Part shown: piece after piece, positions 41,445 through 51,520 of the stretch
Numbering within the stretch: the first letter of the stretch is position 1
Layout of the letters: the number at the start of each line of letters is the position of its first letter
NCBI RefSeq assembly: GCF_000227135.1
Contig: NC_018256.1
Location: 960,078 to 1,024,077 of the forward strand
From: Leishmania donovani
Lineage: Eukaryota; Euglenozoa; Kinetoplastea; Trypanosomatida; Trypanosomatidae
Length of the DNA stretch: 64,000 nucleotides
Direction of reading: 5' to 3'
Made by a program: the position numbers and the translations under genes
The notes under the pieces: model-generated
Seen by the model: the letters and a program-made list of their open reading frames with translations, nothing else
What the model was told of the DNA's origin: nothing
Database searches by the model: none

Positions 41445-43005
41445 GATGTGTGGCGAGCAACAAGGAGAGGAGACGGTGGGGTATAAAACGTCAATGGCGG
41501 GAAGGTACAAATAAAACAACGGAAAAGGACGCGGGTTGCACAGACGCCAGCAAAAAAAAGTTCAGGATGGCCGCTCACGGTGCTGTTGAGCGTGCGAACG
41601 CGGTGAGCTCTGCGTTCGACTGGCGCTGGAGGTGGACCCGCCTAGCTCACTTGCACGCCCATGCAAAGGGCGCGAACGAGGCACGTAAAGGCAAAGTGAA
41701 GCGGGGGGAGGAGACAACGGAAAAGGCAACGAAGGTGCCAAGCGGCAGCCCAATCGCGCGGATAAAACCGCGATAACAAACACGAAAAAAAAGGGGAAAT
41801 ACAGAGGAGGTGCTGTCAAGCACACAGACACACTCGCTATCAAGCAAAAAAAAAACGAGAACCGCACTGGGAACGATTGCCTTCCCTGAATGTGAGTGCA
41901 GCGCGAGCCAGCTACAACGATATATATAATAATAAAGAGCCGACAGAACAACGCCGGCACAGAGAGAGCAAGTGCGAGTGCGAGTGTGAGTGCGCAATAT
42001 GAGAAGCGTGTAGATGGGCAAGCACCGCGCACACAGGCGGGAGAGGGCGAGGCCGAGTGGGGGTGGGGAATGGTTGAGAGAAGAAATCAACACCGGGCAC
42101 CAAAGGATTGTGAATAGGCGTTGAAAGAAGGAGCTGAAGCGCAATCGCGGTTTGTTGTGGAGGCCCTGTAATGTGAATGCAAATTTTTCGGAAAAGAGAG
42201 GCGGAGGAAGGAGGAGATGTAGAGAGAGTCACGCGGGTACACAGACGCCACCAAGAGCTATGACACACAGCGAAGGAGAAGAAAGGAAGATGGAAGCGCG
42301 CAGCGTAGATGACGGTGGAGAGGATGAAGCAAGGGCAACGGTGTGTGGAACCAAATGCGAGAGAGGGGAAGGGGAGGGGACAGTGGTGCAAAGGCGTGAG
42401 GAAGAGAGTAGTGCGGTGCGGCGAGGCGAAAGAGGAAAGCACGCAGGAAATAGCGCGCCATCCGTTGAGCAACGGCAAGGATGCATTTTGCCAGCCATGT
42501 AGCACGAAGATGTGTCCGGAGTGCAGCGTCCGATGAGCATCTCCTCCCCCTCCCCCTCTAAGCACACGGGCATGCACAAGCACACGTACGCGCAGTAGGA
42601 GAGATTGCTCTCGAGGCTTCAATGCACCACAGAGAAGAAGTGACGGCACATGCAGCGTGCAGAAAGACAGCGCTGCCCTTGTGGGCGTTGTGTATTGTCG
42701 CTCGTGCTAATGAGTCGCTACGCTGCGCAAACGGACAGCAGGACGAAAAGGTGAGAAAGAGAACAGTGAAGGAGTGCACGGCCACGCAGACAAGCTAAAG
42801 AGACGTGCGTCGTGGCCGCGAAGAGCGATGACAGCTCTTCGAGTAAGACAGATAAAGAACGAATCGGCGACAAAGAACGAAAAAAAAAAAAACTATCCGG
42901 CACCAAGCCCCCTTCTCGTACGAGACGTCGCTACGCACGGCATCACGGCCGACGAGAAAAACAGTTCTCAGAAGATGCGAAGGTCTCTCGCCCATTATCC
43001 ATGTC
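41445..43005. other. Spacer 5' of the dynamin gene
   Basis: Purine-rich plus strand with A-runs (41842-41853, 42887-42896) and a short TA tract near 41920. No supported gene. Confidence 0.6.
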
Positions 43006-43423
43006 CTACTCTGCACTGCTACGGCACGCACACACAGGCACACACAACGCGATGTACCGTGGGTGGCCCACGCGCCCCACGCTCCCTACATCCTTTGCGT
43101 TGCATTCTTGAACCACGCCACAAAGCACTATGTACATCATCTGTAACAGCAGGGCTAAGAGCACAATAGTGCCAAGAAGCACGCCCGTCTCTATGGGCTT
43201 GGGGTAAGCCCGGTGAATTCGCGTCTGTGCCGCCAACCAATGTGCGCACACTCTCTCTGTGCCGTCCTCGGTGTTGCGGGTGTTTCTTGACCCAAGTCGC
43301 TTCAGTGACTCGATGCCGCAGTGGTCGGAGCCAGCACTGCGGTAATGAGCTGCGACGCCAATGTAGCCGCATCTGCGGAAACTTTCATGGTAGACGGCAC
43401 AGGCGAGATGTCCTCCACAGATT
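43006..43423 (-). pseudogene. Coding-looking remnant downstream of the LRRC6 stop
   Basis: Directly after the LRRC6-like stop, another frame reads on with natural-looking protein sequence ('VEDISPVPSTMKVSADAA', 'LASQLITAVLAP') and stops at about 43302. A third frame then encodes 'CAHWLAAQTRIHRAYPKP' and a strong membrane helix ('GVLLGTIVLLALLLQMMYIV') with a short tail. Neither piece alone is a gene with a sensible ATG, although the first contains an ATG at 43388. It may be a small tail-anchored protein gene broken by an indel, or a frameshifted C-terminal extension of the neighbour. I cannot tell which. Confidence 0.35.
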
Positions 43424-44767
43424 TTACGATGCTACTGCTCGCCGTGGTGGTGTCCTTACCACTGCTGTTGAGGTGCCTGTTGTCCCTGTCTGATTGATCG
43501 ATAGGGATGGTGATGAGCTACCGCCCATGCGACTCTCGATCTCCAGGAGTGTGGAGCGGGTGGGTGGTCCAGCCGCCTTTGGAGGAAAAGCTGTAGGCGG
43601 TGGGGTTGTGCTCGCCGCACTCGTCCCGGTTGCATTGGAAGCCTTTTCGGTCACCTCGCGCAGCCCTCTGAGGCGCGCACGCGCGCCGCCCCGTCGTTCC
43701 TGCACCTCCGGTGCGTACGGCACCGTCACCTTTAGCTGTCCGGTCGTGGTAGAGCGCTGCACCTGCGCCGCGTCCGCCGCAAGCTCGTCCTCGACCGGCA
43801 CCTGGAGCAGCTTCCCCTTGATGAAAACCCGCACCACATCAACCTCTACCTGCACAGAGAGCAGCGTGGTGGCGATGAACTTGCCAGGCTCCACGGTGAG
43901 CACGAACTCCGCAGCGTCGTCCTGGTTCACGTGGAAAGGCACGCGGGGTTCGTTGCGCAGCAGTAGACGACCAAACTTGCTGCGCTCCTCCTCGGCGGTC
44001 AGACGCTTTGACGGCTGTTGCTGCCTCTTCAGTTCCTGATGGAGAGCAGCGATGCTGCCGGGCTGCGGGGTCGACTGCTCTTCCCTTTTCTTCCGCTCCA
44101 TCTGCTGCTGCTCGTGCAACATCTGCAGACGCTCCTCCGGTGTGTGCCCGTACACACGCTCGCCCTTGTCGTTGTACTTGGGCGGAAACGGATCTATTCC
44201 CTTTGCTAGCATCTCTTGCTTGATGCGCTCCGCCTCGCGCACCTTCATCGCCTCCTCCTCGGCCACCTCAATCACCACATCCTCCGCCTGTCGCGCCATG
44301 ATGCGCTCCGCTCTGATGATCTCATCGCCGTCCAGCTCCTTCAACTGAGGCAATGAGTGAATGACATAGGCGCGGTAACCCTCCGTCTTCGTGCATGGGT
44401 TGCCTGTCAGGTGTAGCGACTCCAGAAACGGATTCGCGAGCAGTGTCTGCACCGATGTCGGATCCGCAATGAAGTTCAGCGTGAGGTCCAGCCGTTCCAG
44501 CGCCTCGCACCCTTGAAGCCCGTCAATTACCGTAATATTGTTCACGGCGAGGTTGAGGTACTTCAGCCACTTCAGGTGCCGTAGTCCTTCGATGTGGCTG
44601 ATATAGTTGTTGCAGAGGTAGATAATCTCCAGCTGGCGGCATGCGTCGCCGATGAGATCGATCTTTTCAATATCCTGCTGATGAAGAGCGATCTCTTTCA
44701 GGTTCGAGAGGCAGCCCTCGTTGTGCTCCGCGCGGCGACGGAGCAGCTCCACCGTAATCCGGACCAT
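43424..44767 (-). CDS. LRTP: LRRC6/TilB-type dynein assembly factor (LRTP)
   Basis: The protein is 447 residues from the ATG at 44767. The N-terminus holds SDS22-type leucine-rich repeats (about 18-130: 'LEIIYLCNNYISHIEGL', 'LKYLNLAVNNITVIDGL', 'LESLHLTGNPC') closed by an LRR cap ('YRAYVIHSLPQLKELDGDE'). A Glu/Arg-rich coiled coil follows (about 150-260), then a CS/p23-like beta domain (about 270-365). This order is diagnostic of LRRC6 (DNAAF11, TilB), a cytoplasmic co-chaperone for axonemal dynein assembly. The T. brucei orthologue, LRTP, is linked to basal body and flagellum biogenesis. The C-terminal tail is Ser/Thr/Pro-rich. Its end is slightly suspect because coding-looking sequence continues in another frame past the stop. 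Confidence 0.92.
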   Translation of the reverse strand: MVRITVELLRRRAEHNEGCLSNLKEIALHQQDIEKIDLIGDACRQLEIIYLCNNYISHIEGLRHLKWLKYLNLAVNNITVIDGLQGCEALERLDLTLNFIADPTSVQTLLANPFLESLHLTGNPCTKTEGYRAYVIHSLPQLKELDGDEIIRAERIMARQAEDVVIEVAEEEAMKVREAERIKQEMLAKGIDPFPPKYNDKGERVYGHTPEERLQMLHEQQQMERKKREEQSTPQPGSIAALHQELKRQQQPSKRLTAEEERSKFGRLLLRNEPRVPFHVNQDDAAEFVLTVEPGKFIATTLLSVQVEVDVVRVFIKGKLLQVPVEDELAADAAQVQRSTTTGQLKVTVPYAPEVQERRGGARARLRGLREVTEKASNATGTSAASTTPPPTAFPPKAAGPPTRSTLLEIESRMGGSSSPSLSINQTGTTGTSTAVVRTPPRRAVAS

Positions 44768-44800
44768 ATATATATATATATGTGTGTGCTACTCTGTATG

Positions 44801-44828
44801 CTTGGGTAGAGAGGCAGAAAGGGAAGGC
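44801..44828 (-). promoter_or_regulatory. Predicted trans-splice acceptor for the LRRC6-like gene
   Basis: A C/T tract (44804-44827, sense strand) is followed by AG at 44802-44801, 34 bases upstream of the ATG. A TA repeat (44766-44780) directly precedes the start codon. Confidence 0.5.
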
Positions 44829-45679
44829 GTGGTCTGTGATATCCTGGCGCGAGAGAGCCACTCCAGAAAGGGACAGGGCAGCACACGTGGAATATGATGG
44901 AGAGACACGGATTGTGTATGCACGTGTGAGGAGTGGGTCAATCCAAAAACGGCGTGTGCGAGGATGTAAGCGTCGTCGACAGATGTGCTAGCTGCCTCGC
45001 AGTGTGGCACACTTCACTGCCTGGGGCCACCGTCTGCTTGATCCCAAAAGCGCTGTCTATTTCCCTGCCTCCTCTGTCCTGCGCTCACGTCGATGGGAGA
45101 GACAGGAGGTCAATCGGCCCATCGCGCCCCCACCCCTCTCCTAACGCTCTCACCATTTCGAGTGGAGCACACCAGGCAAAGTAACAGAACACTAAGGTGC
45201 CGCGATGAATCTCTAGGCGCTACACACACACACACACGAGCTCCATGTCTGCTCAACACATGCCGCGGCCCTTCCACTTTTTGTTGTTTGGAACCGCGGC
45301 ACAGCATCCACGCATTCGGTGCGGTGATCTATCACGGCATCTCGATTTTTGCCTCGGTTGTCTTTCTTTCTGCACTGCACGTGCTTGCTTGTCCCCTCCA
45401 CGCACATACACGCACGTGCAGACGTGCATGGCGTCAACGCTCACCCCCCTTGCCCGGTCGCTCTGTTGTGTGCTCGTCCCTTCCATCCTCCTCACGTCCC
45501 ACGCTGATCGGTGGTGACGACGATGGACCCTCTTCGCCAATCAGCGAGACTCTTGCATCAGCACACAAGAAGGGTGGAGCAGAAGGAGCATAGGGGGAGA
45601 AAGAGAAAGCCTGACAGGGTGTAGATAGCTATTCAAGCCGCAAGACAAGAACGGAAGAGGAAAAAATATATAAGCTATT
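44829..45679. other. Spacer 5' of the LRRC6-like gene
   Basis: Mixed spacer with a CA repeat at 45223-45238. No gene was seen. Confidence 0.6.
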
Positions 45680-46222
45680 CCTTTAACGTGACCACCCTTT
45701 CGGCCGTGTAAGATGAGCTGCACGCCAACCCACTGGCACTGCCGCAGGCCACATCCGCGTGGTGCAAAGCAGCGCTAGACACACGCGCGTTACCGCCATG
45801 CGCCGACTCAGTCGGCTGAGCGCGGCCCCTGCCTCGAACCCTGCCCATCCATCCGCATCGCGGGTCGCCGCCCAGTGCATCTTTCAACGTGGCCCGGGCG
45901 CCCCACACCAGTGGGGCAGTGTGAGGCCCGGGGGTGGGATACGTACGAGTCGCGCAGGCACTTCGCGCATCACATGGATGGCACAGACGAGTTCATCGAC
46001 GCAGGTCGCTCCAACGCCACGCCAACCAGGACCTGACCATCGACGTCAGTAGCGCTGAATCGGCCTCGCCTTCCCACATCGCAGGCACTTGGCCCTGTCA
46101 CCACCAGAGGTGGTTCGGCATTGGCGGGGGTAGGAGGAGGGGGGAAGGCTGCTTAGCTTCCCCACACAGAGTTGGGTGTACTGACTCCTGAGATACCACG
46201 CACTGAGAGGTGTCCACTCGTC
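45680..46222 (-). mobile_element. SIDER2-like retroposon, group B, copy 1
   Basis: On the minus strand it starts near 46222 with a well-preserved first signature (GGACACCTCTCAGTGCGTGG, then GGGGAAGCTAAGC) and carries the second block (GAACCACCTCTGGTGGTGAC) near 46115. It ends near 45680. It is clearly related to copy 2 at 52610 but more diverged from group A. It lies sense-oriented downstream of the decayed gene and the PH-like gene. Confidence 0.82.
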
Positions 46223-46799
46223 GTCAGGGTTCCACAAAGACCCAAGACAACAAACACAAAAAGGGGCCGGCTATGAGAGAAAAAGAACGCGAAGAGACGC
46301 TGCAGACATACCAGTGCACAGCTCACTGCCCGGATCACCTATGTCAACACCACCGTGATCCAGCCGCGAAAAAACGATGAGAATGCAAAGAAAATACATA
46401 CAGGAAGTATACCACAAAGAGCAGACACACACACACACACGCACACGCACGCGCGAACGTATACGCACGTTCATAGGCACACACAGAGAGAGAGAGATAC
46501 AAGCGCATTGAAAAGTTAATAAGATTGCACATGTATAAGAGAAGCGGGAAGAAAGAAGGGCCGCAGCGCACCGCCCTCCCCCCCTCCTCTCTCGCCGGAG
46601 AGGAAGTAAAACGCAAAGGAAAAGAAGAAAGCACATCAAAGAACAGCGCGCCATGGCTAGAGAATGGGAGGGGCTATGGCACATCTGTCGTCGGTAGATA
46701 GGGGGAGGGGGAGAGGCTGACGAACGACCGCCCTCACACCATTCTTCTCGTTCTGTACGGGCAATCACATAAGAACAGCTGCAAAACCACGAAGAGAGC
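46223..46799. other. Spacer between the SIDER and the decayed gene
   Basis: Low-complexity spacer with a CA repeat (46425-46450) and GA tract (46486-46498). No gene was seen. Confidence 0.6.
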
Positions 46800-47450
46800 G
46801 AAGAGAGAAGAAAACGTGGAAAGTCAACGCCGCACCGGTCAGGGCCGCTCTCACCCTGTCTTCCTGGAGCTGAAGCCGAAAGTGGGCGATTTCATCTTGG
46901 TTGCGACCCTAATCATCCACGAAGGCATCGATTAACTCACGGGGGACGGTAATGAAGGCGTCAGTGCGCGTCGGCGATCGCGCTCGAGCACGCTCGCTCA
47001 GATCGAGCCGATGCTGAACGCGGTGCAGCATCCGCTCCGTCGAAAGGTGTGTTTAGTGGATCTGGGATACTGATACGCGCGCAGCTGCGTCAGCGGCGTT
47101 CCAGCAGCTCCTCTTAATAGGCCTGCACCGTTTCCTTGGACTGCCAGTGGCGCCGCGGCGCATCACGGAGCTGAAGCACTGCCTATCGAGACGCTGTTGC
47201 TACCTCTCTCTCGATCCGTCGCGCCTCGCCGAGAGTCTAGCCGCCGCTGGGAGAGGCAGAGAAAATCGATGTATTTCCGGTGCCGTTCATCAGGTGACAG
47301 CTGTCGCTGGCTGGCGCGAAGGAACCGAGGTAACGCATGGGGCCGTCCAGCTCGCGCTTCTCCGAGGGCCGGTGGCGACAAAGCTCAGCGTCGCGGAGCT
47401 GCCGCCTCTTGAGCCTCGCTGCGAGGCTCCTCATCGTCGTTCCGCCCCTC
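46800..47450 (-). pseudogene. Probable decayed protein gene with several stops and frameshifts
   Basis: Unlike the low-complexity spacers around it, this stretch has balanced, high-GC composition like the coding regions. On the minus strand, coding-like peptides appear in successive frames: 'RQLSPDERHRKYIDFLCLSQ', then 'LRDAPRRHWQSKETVQAY' followed by TAA and EELLERR, then 'RTDAFITVPRELIDAFVDD' followed by TAG and 'DEIAHFRLQLQEDRVRAA'. The pieces are Arg/Glu/Gln-rich, as in a coiled-coil protein, and are broken by at least three stops and two frame changes. A short open frame (47434-47237, beginning MRSLAARLKRR) may be its N-terminus. I infer a pseudogene; the family is unknown. Confidence 0.45.
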
Positions 47451-47566
47451 GCCGCCGCTACAGTCAGCCGCTCCAGGCTGCCAGAGGTGAAAACTACAGA
47501 AGCCTAGCTCGGAGACTCCGCCGCGGCGGTCTTGTCAAGGCTTGGTCCGAAGCTGCACCCTCGTTG

Positions 47567-48610
47567 TTACCCTGCTTTTTTTTTAGACGACGTATTGGGG
47601 ACCTTTCTGTCAGCCTTCAGCAGCGGGTTGCCACCACGACGCGTTGCAGAGGTCGGCACGGTCACCATATCCCTTGAGAACCCGACTAGCGGAGGCGTCG
47701 GCGATGGGCTGAGGCTGAACGGCGACAATTCCAGCGCCGTCCGCTGACCGCCAACGCCAGAGGGAGTGAAAGAAGAGCTGGCACCCAGCGAGGACCAGTG
47801 TCGCAGCGTCGGCACTGCGGCAGACACATCCGGTGCACTCGTGAAGCGTGACGCTGAGTCACCTGCAGAGAGGAGGGCAGCTTGCCTCGGTGCACGAACA
47901 GCCCATAGGCTTGCACTTGTCTCCTGCGATCGAGTAGCACTTAGCGTGGCGGCGCCAGTGCTCCCCTCGGACGGGGGCACGGGTATGGCATAATACTGCA
48001 TTGCCTTCTTCACACGCGATCCGTCAGGCGCCAAAACCAGTGACGCTTTCCACGTCTCGTACTGCTTGAGCGAGCGGCACAGCAGCGCCTCGTGGGTGGA
48101 GGTATGATGCACGAAGCTCAACACGTTTATGAGTGCCTCATACTGTGCAGAAGAGGTCGCGTGCAGCAAGAGGTCCACCGGCATCTCGTGGAAGCAGTTC
48201 CGGCGAGGGAAGTCCTTGGGTGCAATGGCGAAGGGGCGACTCCGCATGCGGACGCCAAGGGCACGCGCCTGTGCATCGCAGATAAGTTCCGAAATGTCCT
48301 CGACTTTGGCGCACCGCGAGACGCGCCCCCGCTTCGAGGCTACACCGATCGTGTAGTCTGTAACAAAGACGACACGCTTGTCGCGGGCACCGATACGGTT
48401 GAGCTTACTCACCACGTCAAAGAAGAAAAGTCGAGCACCTTGCAGGTAAGGAAAGGCGCTGCTGTACTTTTCTGGGAGGTCGATGAGAGCGCACTCCACG
48501 AACGACTTACCCGTCCGCGTCACGGGGGAGATGCACTTCCTTTCCTTCTCCACATCACACGAGGCCGCGTCGGGTGAGGAAGTGGTACTCATGGAATGGT
48601 GCAATGGCAT
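47567..48610 (-). CDS. Conserved hypothetical protein, PH-like fold
   Basis: The protein is 347 residues from the ATG at 48610; a second in-frame ATG seven codons in is an alternative. Residues about 55-110 ('RLFFFDVVSKLNRIGARDK', 'RVVFVTDYTIGVASKRGRV') and 122-175 ('VDLLLHATSSAQYEALINVL') follow the strand pattern of kinetoplastid PH-like domains, ending in a helix. The C-terminal 150 residues are Ser/Pro/Thr-rich and disordered-looking, ending in SSKKKAG. No enzyme motif is seen. PH-like domains bind lipids or proteins; no specific role can be given. The fold call is my inference from pattern alone. Confidence 0.7.
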   Translation of the reverse strand: MPLHHSMSTTSSPDAASCDVEKERKCISPVTRTGKSFVECALIDLPEKYSSAFPYLQGARLFFFDVVSKLNRIGARDKRVVFVTDYTIGVASKRGRVSRCAKVEDISELICDAQARALGVRMRSRPFAIAPKDFPRRNCFHEMPVDLLLHATSSAQYEALINVLSFVHHTSTHEALLCRSLKQYETWKASLVLAPDGSRVKKAMQYYAIPVPPSEGSTGAATLSATRSQETSASLWAVRAPRQAALLSAGDSASRFTSAPDVSAAVPTLRHWSSLGASSSFTPSGVGGQRTALELSPFSLSPSPTPPLVGFSRDMVTVPTSATRRGGNPLLKADRKVPNTSSKKKAG

Positions 48611-49094
48611 GTGGTTGCTTGGGGCTCGATGCAGTGCTGATCTGCTCTACGCATGCACGTAAAAAGACGATCCCCCCTCAGTTCCGTCGCACGGACACAA
48701 AAGGAGAGAAACTCAGGGAGCACGTCTGCACGTCCTGGCATGCATCATCGCTCAAAGGAAGTTCTACCAAGTTCTGTCACGTGTCCTGCTCCCACCTTTC
48801 CTGAGAATGCTTTCCTTTCCTTCTATATAGATCGTATCTTCTCTCTGTCGGCTGTGTCGGTAGGAGGAAGGAGCACAGTGGCGTACTGGCGTGATGTGGC
48901 GTCAAGTAGTGAGCACAGAAAACGAAAAGAGACAACAGAAAGGTGCAGGCGGTGAAGTCGGGGGGAGTGCAAAGATATTCGGTGCCTGTTTTTACGACAT
49001 TTACACGGCAGAATGCGCATACTCATCAACTCCGACAACGACTGCGTTGAACTCGAGGCGGTTACGCTACGCTCGCGCGCCGCAGACCACATAC
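48611..49094. other. Spacer 5' of the PH-like gene
   Basis: About 480 bases with no clear splice tract or ORF. It runs up to the 3' end of the next SIDER element. Confidence 0.55.
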
Positions 49095-49715
49095 GCACAG
49101 CTTCCTTTCCGTCAAAGTGCCCGCCATCTCTGCCGCACAGCATGAGTGAAACCCCACTCAGCTCACCTCAGGGCCTGTCACAGGCCCCATCCGCGTGGGG
49201 CGAGGCAGCGCTAGACACACGTGTTACAGCAATGCGCCGACTCAGTCATCCCAGCACCGCCCCTACGCAAAACTCTACTCGCCCCCCCCCTCGCATCGCA
49301 GGTCGCCTCGCAGCCGCGCCACCCATTGTGCTGGTCGCCACCCAGTGCATCTCCTCGCGGTCGCGCAGGCTGTGCCTCCACCAGCAGGCAGTGCGAGGGC
49401 CATGTGGGATACGTTCGAGTCACGCGGACACGTCGCCTATCACGTGGATGGCAGAAGCGTGCGCACCGTCGCTGGCCTCTCCAGCGCAACAATGTCCACA
49501 GCCTGACCGCCGGCATGCGTAGCGGTACATCGCTCTCACCCTCCCGCCCTCCGCCATGTCCGAGGTGCGTGAAGTTTTCACCACCTGAAGTGGCTCGGCG
49601 TTGGCAGGGATAGGGGGTGGGGGCTGCATAGCTTCCCCCACACAGAGCGTGGGGAGGGGGAGAGGGGTGTACTGCGCCCTGCGATGCCACGCGCGGAGAG
49701 GGGTGTCCTCCCCGC
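49095..49715 (-). mobile_element. SIDER2-like retroposon, group A, copy 4 (full length)
   Basis: On the minus strand it begins near 49715 (GGACACCCC, GTGGCATCGCAGGGCGCAGT, GGGGGAAGC), has the second block (GAGCCACTTCAGGTGGTG) near 49590, and runs to a 3' end near 49095. Over its first 430 bases it differs from copy 1 at roughly half a dozen positions; its 3' third is closer to group B. It starts only about 160 bases after the stop of the GPD-like gene, in the sense direction, so it is almost certainly in that 3' UTR. Confidence 0.83.
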
Positions 49716-49876
49716 TCCCCCTCCGCACCCTTTCGCCATCGAGCAGAATGTATGCAGATCAATGGAATGGAGGGAGACGCACACTGCTGCCCTTTCAGCT
49801 ATTTACACGACCTCCGTTTTTCTGCTCCTTCTTGCTCTGCTCTCGCCCTCCTCTTATTGCACTTAGAGCGACCTGC

Positions 49877-51481
49877 TCAAAAGGTCGAGCCGGCGAATGC
49901 CTTCATTATGCGCTCCTTGGCTTCCGTGAAGCGCGCCTCGTCGCCGGAGAGCATCGCCTCATCCACGCCCGTGACCTGCCGCAGCAGCTCGCCACTGTCC
50001 TCACCGAGCGTATCACGATAGCCGTAGTAGCCCTCCTTCACCAGCCCCTCGCCTGCCCGTGACGCGCGAATCATGGTGTTGTAGGTGTCCATGAGCACCT
50101 CGTAGAATGGGCTGGCAACGCCACTAGTCTGCATGCGCTCGTGAAGACCGTCGACTGTCGCCGCGAAGAGGTGGTGCTCGTGGCCACGGAAGATCGCCTC
50201 AGCGGCATCTTGCTTGCGGAAGTAGAAGTCCAGCTTGCGGCCAAGAGCAAATTCGCGCGATACAAGACACGTGCAGGCACACCAGAGCGTGGACACGGCT
50301 GGCAGCGGCAGCGGCGTGCCGGCTGCATGGCCCAAGAGCTTGTTCACGAGTTGCTCTGTGGCCGCGACGGCGTGCTGGGCGTAGGCGGCCAGGGACGTCA
50401 CGCTCGTGCCCGTGTACACGCTACTCACCAAGCCAGCTCCGAAAGAGCAGAGCGGCACGCAGCCATTCACAATGGCCAGGATGGCGGCTGCGTCAGGGGC
50501 GGTCAAGTAGGTGACGGACTCGCGAGGAAAAAAGATGCGAAGCTGATCTGCGAGCGCCTCTTGCCGGCCGGCGTCAGCGGCAATGGATGGTGTCCATGCG
50601 GCGAATGTGAGCGCCACGCCGGAAAAGGCATGAGGAAGCTCCCTGCCTGACGCAGACGAAAGTGCCGCCCTCGTTCCACCTTCGCCGGCACCACCGTCTG
50701 CGCCGGCAGCCACCGGCAGTGCGCTTGGGGGTCTGGATGAAATGAGCGAAGAAAGAGTCGCAGGTGCCCCGCTCGATGCCAGCGGCGTCGACTGCAGAGA
50801 CCACTCCTTCGCCAGCACCGGGCCCGACGCCACCAACACCGGCGTCTCGATTTCGGATAGTGAGTCCGGCGCCGCTGAACTGGCATCTTCTGCGAGGGGA
50901 CCATTTAGAAGCGCATCCGCAAGCTGCGCTGGCACCGCTCCATCAGCGGCGAAGCCTCGTGTGAACACCACGACAAATCCATTGGAAGGCACTGGTTCTG
51001 ATTGCAAGGACGCAATCGCAGCCGGCGAGGAGCGCCACCGGGTGAGTACATCATGGGTCGCTGGGCAGTGTTCGTTCCCGAACGCGGCGCGCGCCCATGC
51101 ATCATGCCCAGGCAGGTACGACGCACAAGGAGTGCACAAGAACAGAGGGTGCTGGGCCCGCTTGCGGTTTATCGCGGATGCGGCGTCGCGGCAGAATTGC
51201 TTCAAGTCCTGCAGGTGAACGACAGACGGCCATGGAGTTGCGGTAATGCTTGAGGGTGCAGCGGGTGACGAAGAGGCACCGGTAGAGCTGCCCTCTGCGC
51301 CTGAAAAGTTCGCTAGATCGCCGCTGTACGTCGAAGACAGCGTCGCGTTCGCTTTCTCCGGTGCCGCCATAGCAGCGTCCCGCGTCAAAAGGGTGACGGA
51401 GTCGACGCTGTGGTTTGCTGCGAGGGCGCAGGCGCACGCCTTACCCAGCTCTCCGGCACCAAGAACGGTGGCCGTTCTCAT
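49877..51481 (-). CDS. Divergent glycerol-3-phosphate-dehydrogenase-like protein
   Basis: The protein is 534 residues from the ATG at 51481. A near-perfect splice acceptor 14 bases upstream fixes this start against a longer TTG-initiated frame. It opens with a Rossmann motif, GAGELGKACACALA (8-21). Later landmarks follow NAD-dependent G3P dehydrogenase: 'VVVFTRGF' where the family has a K-G motif, 'VLVASGPVLAKEW' (about 215-227) like L-S-G-P-x-x-A-x-E, and 'LAIVNGCVPLCSFGAG' where the family has A-L-K-N-x-x-A-I-A-A-G. Both usual lysines are replaced, by Arg175 and an Ala. Low-complexity Ala/Ser inserts raise the length from about 350. There is no SKL-type glycosomal signal (it ends GSTF). It could be a pseudoenzyme or use another substrate. 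Confidence 0.7.
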   Translation of the reverse strand: MRTATVLGAGELGKACACALAANHSVDSVTLLTRDAAMAAPEKANATLSSTYSGDLANFSGAEGSSTGASSSPAAPSSITATPWPSVVHLQDLKQFCRDAASAINRKRAQHPLFLCTPCASYLPGHDAWARAAFGNEHCPATHDVLTRWRSSPAAIASLQSEPVPSNGFVVVFTRGFAADGAVPAQLADALLNGPLAEDASSAAPDSLSEIETPVLVASGPVLAKEWSLQSTPLASSGAPATLSSLISSRPPSALPVAAGADGGAGEGGTRAALSSASGRELPHAFSGVALTFAAWTPSIAADAGRQEALADQLRIFFPRESVTYLTAPDAAAILAIVNGCVPLCSFGAGLVSSVYTGTSVTSLAAYAQHAVAATEQLVNKLLGHAAGTPLPLPAVSTLWCACTCLVSREFALGRKLDFYFRKQDAAEAIFRGHEHHLFAATVDGLHERMQTSGVASPFYEVLMDTYNTMIRASRAGEGLVKEGYYGYRDTLGEDSGELLRQVTGVDEAMLSGDEARFTEAKERIMKAFAGSTF

Positions 51482-51494
51482 GTCGACTGGCAGT

Positions 51495-51520
51495 CTGAAA
51501 AAAAAAACGTAAAGAAGGCG
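51495..51520 (-). promoter_or_regulatory. Predicted trans-splice acceptor for the GPD-like gene
   Basis: The sense strand reads CTTCTTTACG, ten T, then CAG, with AG at 51496-51495, leaving a leader of about 13 bases. This is the best acceptor in the window. Confidence 0.6.

Noticed and set aside
41912..42649. 245-codon minus frame
   Set aside because: No ATG at its start; Ser/His/Pro/Leu-rich translation of a pyrimidine-rich spacer.
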